DNA of 21,811 nt, from NCBI GenBank assembly GCA_045660295.1, contig JAZRDN010000009.1, positions 1 through 21,811 on the forward strand, read 5' to 3'. This DNA is from RGIG8775 sp045660295. GTDB lineage: Bacteria > Bacillota > Clostridia > Oscillospirales > CAG-272. Shown here one piece after another: positions 1 through 6,043 of the stretch. The notes below the pieces were generated by a model. It did no database searches and had not been told where the DNA came from. It worked only from the letters and a program-made list of their open reading frames with translations. A program made the translations under genes and the position numbers. Every line of letters begins with the position of its first letter. Position 1 is the first letter of the stretch.

Positions 1-259
1 CAACAAGATCAAGGAGGGTTCTCGCGAAAGAATTCAGATGTTCGAGGGTACCGTTATCGCAAAGCACGGCGGCGGAATTTCCGAGACATTCACCGTAAGA
101 CGTGTTTCTTACGGCTGTGGCGTGGAGAAGACATTCCCCATTCACTCTCCTAACGTAGATAAGGTTGAGGTTATCCGCGTAGGTAAGGTTAGACGTGCAA
201 AGCTTTACTATCTCCGTGATAGAGTTGGTAAGGCATCTAAGGTTAAAGAGAAGATATAA
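1..259 (+). CDS. rplS: Large-subunit ribosomal protein L19 (bL19), 3' part
   Basis: Ribosomal protein L19 lies at the 30S-50S interface of the ribosome. The reading frame is already open at base 2 (NKIKEGSRERIQ precedes the first in-window ATG at 38), so the start lies left of the window and the ATG at 38 is an internal methionine. The frame continues with FEGTVIAKHGGGI and ends with VRRAKLYYLRDRVGKASKVKEKI. These are hallmark segments of the C-terminal two thirds of L19, and the C-terminus looks complete. A clear terminator follows 19 bases after the stop, so this is the last gene of its transcript. Confidence 0.96.
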   Translation, partial: NKIKEGSRERIQMFEGTVIAKHGGGISETFTVRRVSYGCGVEKTFPIHSPNVDKVEVIRVGKVRRAKLYYLRDRVGKASKVKEKI

Positions 260-277
260 GTCTCTGTTTGACCTGAT

Positions 278-322
278 AAAAAGGTGTGAGCGGTTTTATC
301 CGAGCGCACCTTTTTGCTTTTT
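278..322 (+). terminator. Intrinsic terminator of rplS
   Basis: AAAAAGGTG (278-286) pairs with CACCTTTTT (307-315). The helix continues inward with two pairs, a tandem AG/AG mismatch, and CGG/CCG closing a TTTTAT loop. A T-rich tail (TTTTTGCTTTTT) follows. The tail runs directly into the ribosome site of the next gene (GGAGG, 323-327), so the downstream gene either depends on read-through or has a promoter I cannot see. Confidence 0.85.
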
Positions 323-332
323 GGAGGTGTAA

Positions 333-1052
333 ATGAGTTGTGTGTGGAATCCGTGGCACGGATGTAAAAAAATAAGCGATGGCTGCCGCCATTGCTACGT
401 TTACAGAATTGACGGCAAGCACGGTAAGGACTCCTCTGAGGTGTCAAAAAATAAAGATTTTGACTTGCCGATAAGGAAGGGAAGAAACGGAGAATATAAA
501 ATAGCGTCGGGCGAAACCGTGTATACCTGTTTTTCTTCGGACTTTCTGCTTGATGCCGCCGACGCGTGGCGCGACGAGGCGTGGCGCTATATGGCTGAGC
601 GTAAAGATTTGAATTTTATATTCCTTACCAAGCGTATTCATCGCCTTGCCGAATGTTTGCCCGAGGATTGGGGAGACGGATACGATAACGTGATTATAGG
701 CTGTACGTGCGAAAATCAGCAGACAGCCGATTTTCGTATGCCGATTTTTATGTCACTGCCAATAAAGCACAGAGTGGTTGTCAGTGAGCCGTTGCTCGGC
801 GAGATAGATTTTTCCGGTCTTGCCGATAACAGAATAGAAAGCTTTACGGTCGGCGGAGAATCGGGTGAGGGAGCTCGTGTGTGTGATTTTGAGTGGGTGA
901 GAAAAATACATGATTTCTGTATGGAAAATCATATCTCATTCCATTTCAAGCAGACGGGAGCGAATTTCAAAAAAGGAGAAAAAACATATAAAATTCCAAG
1001 AAAACTCCAGTTTGAGCAGGCGAAAAAGGCAAACCTTGACTTTGAATTTTAA
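333..1052 (+). CDS. DUF5131 / phage Gp37-Gp68 family protein (radical-SAM-like three-cysteine motif)
   Basis: This 239-residue protein starts at an ATG six bases after GGAGG. It opens with WNPWHGC, followed by a C-x6-C-x2-C arrangement (C11, C18, C21, then Y22). That matches the signature WNPxxGCxxxxxGCxxCYA of the DUF5131 family, named after mycobacteriophage Gp37/Gp68. Further family-like blocks are FLTKR (about 97-101), a VSEPLL segment, GGESG, and a C-terminal FHFKQTG. The three cysteines resemble a radical-SAM [4Fe-4S] site, but the reaction is unknown to me and I assign none. It sits alone between the rplS terminator and the hydrogenase promoter. The family travels with phages and mobile DNA, so acquisition by transfer is possible, but no integrase or attachment site is visible here. 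Confidence 0.8.
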   Translation: MSCVWNPWHGCKKISDGCRHCYVYRIDGKHGKDSSEVSKNKDFDLPIRKGRNGEYKIASGETVYTCFSSDFLLDAADAWRDEAWRYMAERKDLNFIFLTKRIHRLAECLPEDWGDGYDNVIIGCTCENQQTADFRMPIFMSLPIKHRVVVSEPLLGEIDFSGLADNRIESFTVGGESGEGARVCDFEWVRKIHDFCMENHISFHFKQTGANFKKGEKTYKIPRKLQFEQAKKANLDFEF

Positions 1053-1122
1053 ACTTTTTCAGAGTAAAACGTCAATAAACCAAAAATTTTGATAAAATAT
1101 CGAAACTTTTTTCAAAAAACTA

Positions 1123-1151
1123 TGGACTTTTGTGAAAAAATATTATATAAT
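1123..1151 (+). promoter_or_regulatory. Promoter of the hydrogenase operon
   Basis: TGGACT (1123-1128, four of six matches to TTGACA), a 17-base spacer, and TATAAT (1146-1151). The surrounding DNA is very AT-rich. Transcription would start near 1158, leaving a leader of about 125 bases before hndA. The segment TTGTGAAAA (1130-1138) between the boxes resembles half of a Rex (NADH-sensing repressor) site, but the second half is absent. Confidence 0.65.
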
Positions 1152-1195
1152 AAAGTGGTATAGTTATATATGAAAACATATAACCGACTAACTGT

Positions 1196-1242
1196 GGCGA
1201 TGCGTGTCAGGCATGCACGTGTTGCCGACAAATTATTTTTTT
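1196..1242 (+). promoter_or_regulatory. Leader hairpin plus T-run upstream of hndA (possible attenuator)
   Basis: GGCGATGCGTG (1196-1206) can pair over 11 positions, three of them G-U, with CACGTGTTGCC (1216-1226), closing a nine-base loop. After GACA comes AATTATTTTTTT, a T-rich tract. This is terminator-like in shape but lies inside the 5' leader, about 40 bases before the AGGAGG of hndA. It could attenuate transcription or stabilise the transcript. I do not recognise it as a known riboswitch class. Confidence 0.4.
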
Positions 1243-1283
1243 GTCCATGATAGTTAAAAAAATATCAATCAGGAGGTATTATC

Positions 1284-1778
1284 ATGAAAAAGAAATTGAC
1301 AACAGTCGAATTTCGCGGCACCAAGGAGCAGGAAGAAAAGCTTCTTGAGGTGATTGCGAAGTATGACGGTGTTCCCGGAAAGACAATGCCCATTCTTCAG
1401 GAAGCACAGGAGATTTACGGCTATCTTCCCATCGAGGTTCAGACGATCATTGCCGAAAAGACAGGTATCCCGCTTGAGGAAATCTACGGTATCGCATCCT
1501 TCTACGCACAGTTTAAGCTTAACCCCAACGGAGAGATCTCCATCGCGGTATGCCTTGGTACAGCTTGCTACGTAAAGGGCTCGGGCGATATCATCGAGGA
1601 GTTCTCCAAGCAGCTCAACCTTCCCGTAGGAAGCACGTCTCCCGACGGAAAGTATTCTATCGAGGCAACACGTTGCATCGGTGCTTGCGGTCTTGCTCCC
1701 GTTCTTACCGTTAACGGTGACGTTTACGGAAGACTTACAAAGAAGGACGTTGCGGACATTCTCGCTAAATATCAGTAA
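1284..1778 (+). CDS. hndA: NAD(P)-reducing/bifurcating [FeFe] hydrogenase subunit HndA (HydC, NuoE-like)
   Basis: This 164-residue NuoE/24-kDa-type subunit has an N-terminal helical region (about 15-70, with the family segment IPLEEIYGIASFYAQF) and a C-terminal thioredoxin-like [2Fe-2S] domain. The cluster ligands are C90, C95, C131 and C135 (C-x4-C and C-x3-C, in AVCLGTACY and TRCIGACGLAP), all present. In HydABC/HndABCD complexes this soluble cytoplasmic subunit relays electrons near the flavin site of the NuoF-like subunit. The start has a perfect AGGAGG (1271-1276). It is first in the operon, but its partner subunits hndB, hndC and hndD lie almost 4 kb downstream behind six regulatory genes. 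Length and motifs are normal for the family. Confidence 0.92.
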   Translation: MKKKLTTVEFRGTKEQEEKLLEVIAKYDGVPGKTMPILQEAQEIYGYLPIEVQTIIAEKTGIPLEEIYGIASFYAQFKLNPNGEISIAVCLGTACYVKGSGDIIEEFSKQLNLPVGSTSPDGKYSIEATRCIGACGLAPVLTVNGDVYGRLTKKDVADILAKYQ

Positions 1779-1826
1779 TTAAGTTTTTACCGTTCTGTGT
1801 TACTTAAGAATGTTTGGGAGAGAAGT

Positions 1827-2177
1827 ATGAAAATCAGTGAAATCAGAGACCTTCTTGATGCGGAGTTGCTTGTGGGTGAAGATTTGCTTGCGAATGATGT
1901 ATCTTATGCTTTTTGCAGTGATATGATGAGCGATGTACTTGCCTACGTTAAGGAACAAGGCGTTTTGATAACAGGACTTGTTAATCCTCAGGTTATTCGT
2001 ACCGCAAATATGATGGATATGGTATGTGTCGTTTTTGCGAGAGGTAAGAATCCAACCGAAGAAATGATAGAGCTTGCCAAGGAATGCGGTATTGCGGTTA
2101 TGCATACCGACAAACGCTCGTTTGAGACTTGCGGACTTCTTTATTCCGCGGGCTTGGAAAGAAATATTGAGGGCTGA
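1827..2177 (+). CDS. DRTGG-domain protein (first of two)
   Basis: This 116-residue protein starts at ATG 1827, just downstream of GGGAGAG. An upstream GTG at 1797 would extend it but lacks a ribosome site. It begins MKISEIRDLLDAELL and carries the segment AFCSDMMSDVLAY (about 32-44), as in small stand-alone DRTGG proteins of clostridial hydrogenase operons. DRTGG is also found beside HPr-kinase and phosphotransacetylase domains and is regarded as a ligand-sensing or regulatory module. There is no kinase P-loop here. It is followed after one base by the ATPase gene, which suggests translational coupling. A paralogue lies at 3971. Function within the hydrogen-sensing module is inferred from context only. 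Confidence 0.75.
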   Translation: MKISEIRDLLDAELLVGEDLLANDVSYAFCSDMMSDVLAYVKEQGVLITGLVNPQVIRTANMMDMVCVVFARGKNPTEEMIELAKECGIAVMHTDKRSFETCGLLYSAGLERNIEG

Positions 2178-2178
2178 T

Positions 2179-2601
2179 ATGTCTGAACCCTTAAGATTCC
2201 ATTTCGATGTGGACGGCGCGGACTTTTCAAGTGCGGGCGCCGCGTCTGTAATGGTCAAGAAAAAATTGCGTCAGCTTGCATACGATCCCGAGATCATACG
2301 TAAGGTTTCAATAGCCATGTATGAGGGCGAGATAAATATGGTGATCCATGCTAATGGCGGCACTGCCGATGTTGAGGTGTCGGATGAGGAGATCACTATT
2401 ATCTTAAGCGATAAGGGACCCGGAATTCCCAACGTGGAGTTGGCAATGCAAGCGGGCTATTCAACTGCTCACGATAATATCCGAAACCTCGGATTTGGAG
2501 CAGGTATGGGAATTCCCAATATGAAAAAATACACAGACTATTTAAATATCGATACTGTTGTGGGAGAGGGAACTACCGTCACAATGAAAGTGAAGCTGTG
2601 A
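2179..2601 (+). CDS. RsbT/SpoIIAB-like GHKL ATPase (anti-sigma-type serine/threonine kinase)
   Basis: This 140-residue single-domain GHKL ATP-binding protein carries an N-box near YEGEINMVIHA (48-58), a G1 box SDKGPGI (77-83) and a G2 box GFGAGMGIPNM (105-115). This order and size match the serine kinases of partner-switching systems (RsbT, RsbW, SpoIIAB), which phosphorylate an anti-sigma antagonist or bind a sigma factor. The start at 2179 begins one base after the preceding stop. An in-frame ATG at 2074 would add 35 residues encoded over the previous gene and is rejected. It sits just before hydS, so it may be the output kinase of the hydrogenase sensor. No STAS-domain substrate is encoded in the window. 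Confidence 0.85.
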   Translation: MSEPLRFHFDVDGADFSSAGAASVMVKKKLRQLAYDPEIIRKVSIAMYEGEINMVIHANGGTADVEVSDEEITIILSDKGPGIPNVELAMQAGYSTAHDNIRNLGFGAGMGIPNMKKYTDYLNIDTVVGEGTTVTMKVKL

Positions 2602-2637
2602 CCTTTTCCAAAATCAAATGAAGCTATCGAGGTACAT

Positions 2638-3984
2638 ATGAAGGCTGCTTACGAACACTCGGTGTCTCTCGACATCGAAAAATGTAAAGGCTGTACGGCT
2701 TGCCTTAAACGTTGTCCGACAGAGGCTATTCGCATTCATGACGGGCACGCGGTAATCAATTCGGTTCGGTGTATCGATTGTGGCGAATGTATAAAGGTTT
2801 GCCCCTCAAAGGCAAAAAAAGCAACGCACGATTCGCTTTCTGTGCTGAATGATTACAAATATACTGTTGCGCTTCCTGCACCGTCTTTTTACGGTCAGTT
2901 TGACAATCTTGACAATATCGGTTACATTATCAAAGGTCTTTTGGACCTTGGCTTCGACGATGTTTTTGAGGTCGCTTGCGCGGCGGAGATTGTAAGTGCT
3001 TATACAAGAGAGTACATCAATCGTGATGACGTCAAAAAGCCGGTGATCAGTTCTGCCTGTCCCGCGATAACCAGACTGATCAGCACCAATTATCCCTATT
3101 TGTGCGAAAACATTATGCCGATCCTTCCGCCTATCGACGTGGCGGCGATGCTCGCCAGAGAGAAGGCTATGAAGGAACATCCCGAGCTTAAGCCCGAGGA
3201 TATAGGCATTATATTTATTTCCCCCTGTCCCGCGAAAGTAAGTTATATAAAAAATAACTTTGCAGGGGAAAGAAATTACATTTCTGCCACCGTTTCGGTG
3301 AGAGACGTGTATTTTGCTTTACTTGACAAAATGAAGAAGACCGAGGAAGAACCCCTTGAGAGCACCGAAGCCGGAATGATCGGTATCGGTTGGGCTTCAA
3401 AAGGCGGAGAGTCCACGGCTATCCTTAACGACAGATATCTCGCCGCCGACGGTATTGAGAACTGTATAAGAGTTCTTGATCAGATCGATAGCGCGGATAT
3501 CAACCACCTTGATTTTGTCGAACTTAACGCTTGTAACGGCGGATGCGTCGGCGGAGCGATGACCGTGGCTAATCCTTATATAGCCCAGGCTCGTCTCCAG
3601 TCGCTTAAGCGCTATCTGCCGGTATCCCCCAACAGACCTGCAAGCGATTGGATTCCCGACGAATATTTCCATGAAAAGAGCGTCGAATACAATCCTTACA
3701 GCTCGCTGTCTCCCGACAGAAAGACAGCGATGCGCATGATGCGTGACATCGAGGAAATAACCAAAAAGCTTCCCGGTCTTGACTGCGGCTCCTGCGGTGC
3801 CCCCACCTGTATGGCTTTTGCCGAGGATATCGTTAAAAACGAAACCGAGATAGGCGAGTGTACCGTTATGCTTAAACGCTATCTCAAAGAGCAGGGCATA
3901 CATCAGGAAAGCCTCGGACTCGAGCTTGGTGAGCTTGTAACTCGAAAAGAGGGCAAGGAGGGAACAGACGATGACTGTAAATGA
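2638..3984 (+). CDS. hydS: Putative sensory [FeFe] hydrogenase HydS (group D-like)
   Basis: This 448-residue protein has three parts. An N-terminal 2x[4Fe-4S] ferredoxin domain uses C16, C19, C22, C26 and C45, C48, C51, C55. A hydrogenase H-domain spans about 75-330. A C-terminal C-x2-C-x4-C-x16-C iron-sulfur domain uses C383, C386, C391 and C408. The H-cluster loops are recognisable but altered: SSACPAI (C141), SPCPAK (C197, K200) and ELNACNGGCVGG (C299, C303). All four expected cluster ligands are present, but the proton-relay cysteine is Ala140 and the glutamate of the PCxxKxxE motif is Tyr203. These changes are known from sensory hydrogenases such as Thermoanaerobacter HydS. There is no PAS domain, which separates it from group C. 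Neighbouring ATPase, PHP and DRTGG genes support signalling. The ribosome site is GAGGT, and the 3' end overlaps the next gene by 14 bases. Confidence 0.85.
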   Translation: MKAAYEHSVSLDIEKCKGCTACLKRCPTEAIRIHDGHAVINSVRCIDCGECIKVCPSKAKKATHDSLSVLNDYKYTVALPAPSFYGQFDNLDNIGYIIKGLLDLGFDDVFEVACAAEIVSAYTREYINRDDVKKPVISSACPAITRLISTNYPYLCENIMPILPPIDVAAMLAREKAMKEHPELKPEDIGIIFISPCPAKVSYIKNNFAGERNYISATVSVRDVYFALLDKMKKTEEEPLESTEAGMIGIGWASKGGESTAILNDRYLAADGIENCIRVLDQIDSADINHLDFVELNACNGGCVGGAMTVANPYIAQARLQSLKRYLPVSPNRPASDWIPDEYFHEKSVEYNPYSSLSPDRKTAMRMMRDIEEITKKLPGLDCGSCGAPTCMAFAEDIVKNETEIGECTVMLKRYLKEQGIHQESLGLELGELVTRKEGKEGTDDDCK

Positions 3985-4309
3985 TATCCGTGAAAAAATC
4001 GAAGCCGACTTTTTGTGCGGCGACGGTGATAAAAATTTTGACGGCGTTTACGTTGGAGATCTTCTCAGCCGTGCCATGAGCCGCGTCGAATGCGACAATC
4101 TCTGGGTTACTATTATGTCAAATGTGAATGTTATAGCCGTCGCTACTCTTACAGAGCCTGCCGCCGTGATACTTGCCGAAGGCGAGACGCTTCAAGACGA
4201 TGAGCTTTCCAAGGCAAAGGAAAACGGCATAACCATACTTACATCGCCGCTCTCGGCTTATGAGATATGCGCGAGAGTACACGAGGCTGATTCGGAGAGT
4301 GAGACATGA
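3971..4309 (+). CDS. DRTGG-domain protein (second of two)
   Basis: This 112-residue protein begins MTVNDIREKIEADFL, matching the start of the first DRTGG protein (MKISEIRDLLDAELL). It continues with GVYVGDLLSRAMSRV (25-39) and NLWVTIMSNVNVIAVATL, the more typical segment for this domain in clostridial operons. It overlaps the end of hydS by 14 bases and the PHP gene by four (ATGA), so the three are probably translated together. The two DRTGG proteins differ clearly, which suggests distinct ligands or a heterodimer rather than a recent duplication. A ligand-sensing role is inferred from the family; no catalytic residues are visible. Confidence 0.78.
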   Translation: MTVNDIREKIEADFLCGDGDKNFDGVYVGDLLSRAMSRVECDNLWVTIMSNVNVIAVATLTEPAAVILAEGETLQDDELSKAKENGITILTSPLSAYEICARVHEADSESET

Positions 4310-5070
4310 GTCTCTATTATTGCGATCTTCACATTCACTCCTGTCTGTCACCCTGCGGCGACGAGGATATGACGCCCGGCAATATCGTCGGAATGTCACT
4401 TCTTAACGGTCTTCAGATCGTCGCGCTTACCGATCATAATTCGGTCAAAAACTGTCCCGCGTTTTTTAAGATAGCTAAAGCGCACGGAATTATTCCGATT
4501 GCGGGCGTCGAGCTTACCACTTCTGAGGACGTACACGTGGTGTGCCTTTTCAGAACGCTTGAGGCGGCGATGGACTTCGGTGAGTTTATCGAATCCAAAC
4601 GGCTACGTATAAAAAACGACTCGGAGATCTTCGGCAAACAGCTTGTTACAGACGAAAATGACGAGATCTGCGGAGAAGAGGAGTTTCTCCTTATCAATGC
4701 GGTGAATATTTCGATCGACGAAGCTTTTGATGAGGTGCTTGCACGCGGCGGCGTCTGCTATCCCGCGCATATCGACCGAAGCTCAAACGGTATAATTTCA
4801 ATGCTGGGTGATTTTCCGCCCAAGCCTGAGTTTACCGCATATGAGCTTAACGATATCGCATCGCTTGACGGTTGCCTTGCTCGCTTCCCGATAATTTCCG
4901 AACGTGGCTTGGTGCACGTGGCATCCTCGGATGCTCATTACCTTACCGATATCTCGGAAAAGGGCTTTGCTATCGAGCTTGAGGATGAGCCTTATTCATC
5001 CGACGCAGTCAGAAACCGACTTATAGATCATCTGTTAAATATCACAAAAGGCGGTAAAAAAGATGGATGA
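4306..5070 (+). CDS. PHP-domain metal-dependent phosphoesterase (TrpH/YciV-like)
   Basis: This 254-residue protein has the PHP metal-binding motifs in order: DLHIHSCLSPCGDEDMTP (H9, H11), LTDHNS (D43, H44), GVELTT (E69) with VHVV (H77), PAHIDRSS, and SSDAHYLTD near the C-terminus. These match the trinuclear metal site of PHP phosphoesterases such as TrpH-type nucleases and Hol-P phosphatases. The substrate cannot be read from sequence. It could hydrolyse a nucleotide messenger or a phosphorylated protein. Placement between a DRTGG protein and a GHKL ATPase, with ATGA and 8-base overlaps on either side, makes it part of the HydS signalling unit rather than a housekeeping enzyme. Confidence 0.85.
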   Translation: MSLYYCDLHIHSCLSPCGDEDMTPGNIVGMSLLNGLQIVALTDHNSVKNCPAFFKIAKAHGIIPIAGVELTTSEDVHVVCLFRTLEAAMDFGEFIESKRLRIKNDSEIFGKQLVTDENDEICGEEEFLLINAVNISIDEAFDEVLARGGVCYPAHIDRSSNGIISMLGDFPPKPEFTAYELNDIASLDGCLARFPIISERGLVHVASSDAHYLTDISEKGFAIELEDEPYSSDAVRNRLIDHLLNITKGGKKDG

Positions 5071-5611
5071 ACTTTCACTTTACGTGCTTGATATTACGAT
5101 GAACTCGGTGAGAGCGGGCGCTACGGAGATTTCTGTTGAGCTGGTTGAAGACGGCGAATGGCTTACCTTTACGGTCAGTGATAACGGATGCGGCATGACC
5201 GCGGAGCAGGTACAAAAACTGTCAGATCCGTTTTTTACCACGAGAAAGACACGTAAGGTGGGGCTTGGTATTCCGTTCCTTACAATGCTTGCCGAAATGA
5301 CAGGCGGTTGCGTTAAAATAACATCTGTACACGAGTCGGAATCACCCGACCACGGTACAACGACTGTGGCGAGGTTTGGAAAAAATCATATTGATTTCGT
5401 TCCGCTTGGAGACATGGTCGAAACAGTAAAAACACTTGTTCAGGGTTCTCCCGAGGTGAATTTCACCTATCGTCATAAGACCGAGGGCGGGGAAGTAACT
5501 CTTTCCTGCGCGGAGATGAGAGAAATACTTGGAGATATCCCACTTAACGAGCCCGAAATACTGACGTGGATAGGCGAAAACCTGCGCGAGCAGTACGGTG
5601 AGGTTCAATAA
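5063..5611 (+). CDS. GHKL (histidine-kinase-type) ATPase without dimerisation domain
   Basis: This 182-residue protein begins directly with the ATPase fold: N-box around LDITMNSVRAGA (9-20), G1 DNGCGM (40-45), F-box DPFFTTRK (55-62) and G2 GLGIPFL (67-73). No transmembrane, PAS or HisKA domain precedes it, so the phospho-acceptor histidine must be elsewhere or absent. The last 70 or so residues form an additional domain I do not recognise. It overlaps the PHP gene by eight bases. Together with the RsbT-like ATPase at 2179 the module holds two different GHKL ATPases. It resembles the ATP-binding proteins commonly annotated in clostridial hydrogenase operons. Confidence 0.82.
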   Translation: MDELSLYVLDITMNSVRAGATEISVELVEDGEWLTFTVSDNGCGMTAEQVQKLSDPFFTTRKTRKVGLGIPFLTMLAEMTGGCVKITSVHESESPDHGTTTVARFGKNHIDFVPLGDMVETVKTLVQGSPEVNFTYRHKTEGGEVTLSCAEMREILGDIPLNEPEILTWIGENLREQYGEVQ

Positions 5612-5653
5612 AACTGTTTAAAATTTTTTATATAAAACGAAAGGATAATTACT

Positions 5654-6025
5654 ATGAAGTCACTTGAAGAGTTGAAGGCTATAAAGGCCAAAATGCAGGA
5701 CAAGGTTGTTTTGCGTACTTCCGGCGGCGACATCCGTATCGTAGTCGGCATGGCTACTTGCGGAATCGCGGCAGGCGCACGTCCCGTACTCAACGCTTTC
5801 GTTGAGGGAGTTTCGGAGGCAGGACTTGGCGATAGCGTTATCGTTACACAGACAGGCTGTATCGGAATTTGTCAGTATGAGCCTGTTGTTGAGGTCTATA
5901 CTCCCGATGCTGAAAAGGTCACTTACGTTAAGATGACCGCTGAGCGCGCAAAGGAAGTTATCGAAAAGCATATTAAGGGCGGCGCACCTATCACCGAATA
6001 TACAATCGGCGCACTTAAAAAGTAA
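5654..6025 (+). CDS. hndB: [2Fe-2S] thioredoxin-like hydrogenase subunit HndB
   Basis: This 123-residue protein has a short N-terminal helix and a thioredoxin-like ferredoxin domain with GMATCGIAAGAR (C36) and TQTGCIGICQYEP (C69, C73). This pattern is that of HndB, the small iron-sulfur subunit of HndABCD hydrogenases. Only three cysteines occur in the whole protein, one fewer than a standard four-cysteine [2Fe-2S] site. From memory the family shares this. It is separated from the regulatory genes by a 42-base AT-rich gap with its own AAAGGA ribosome site, and lies 18 bases before hndC. A weak internal promoter in the gap is possible, but no -35 box is clear. Confidence 0.88.
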   Translation: MKSLEELKAIKAKMQDKVVLRTSGGDIRIVVGMATCGIAAGARPVLNAFVEGVSEAGLGDSVIVTQTGCIGICQYEPVVEVYTPDAEKVTYVKMTAERAKEVIEKHIKGGAPITEYTIGALKK

Positions 6026-6043
6026 TTAGGAGGAATAAGACAA

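Noticed and set aside
1130..1151. Rex repressor site before hndA
   Set aside because: Only one half-site (TTGTGAAA) is present; the inverted half is missing.
2074..2178. N-terminal extension of the RsbT-like ATPase
   Set aside because: The extra 35 codons lie within the DRTGG gene in another frame; the ATG at 2179 starts one base after its stop and fits the family's N-terminus.
2618..2641. Seven-codon frame overlapping the hydS start
   Set aside because: Too short, no ribosome site of its own; a leader-peptide role would be speculation.
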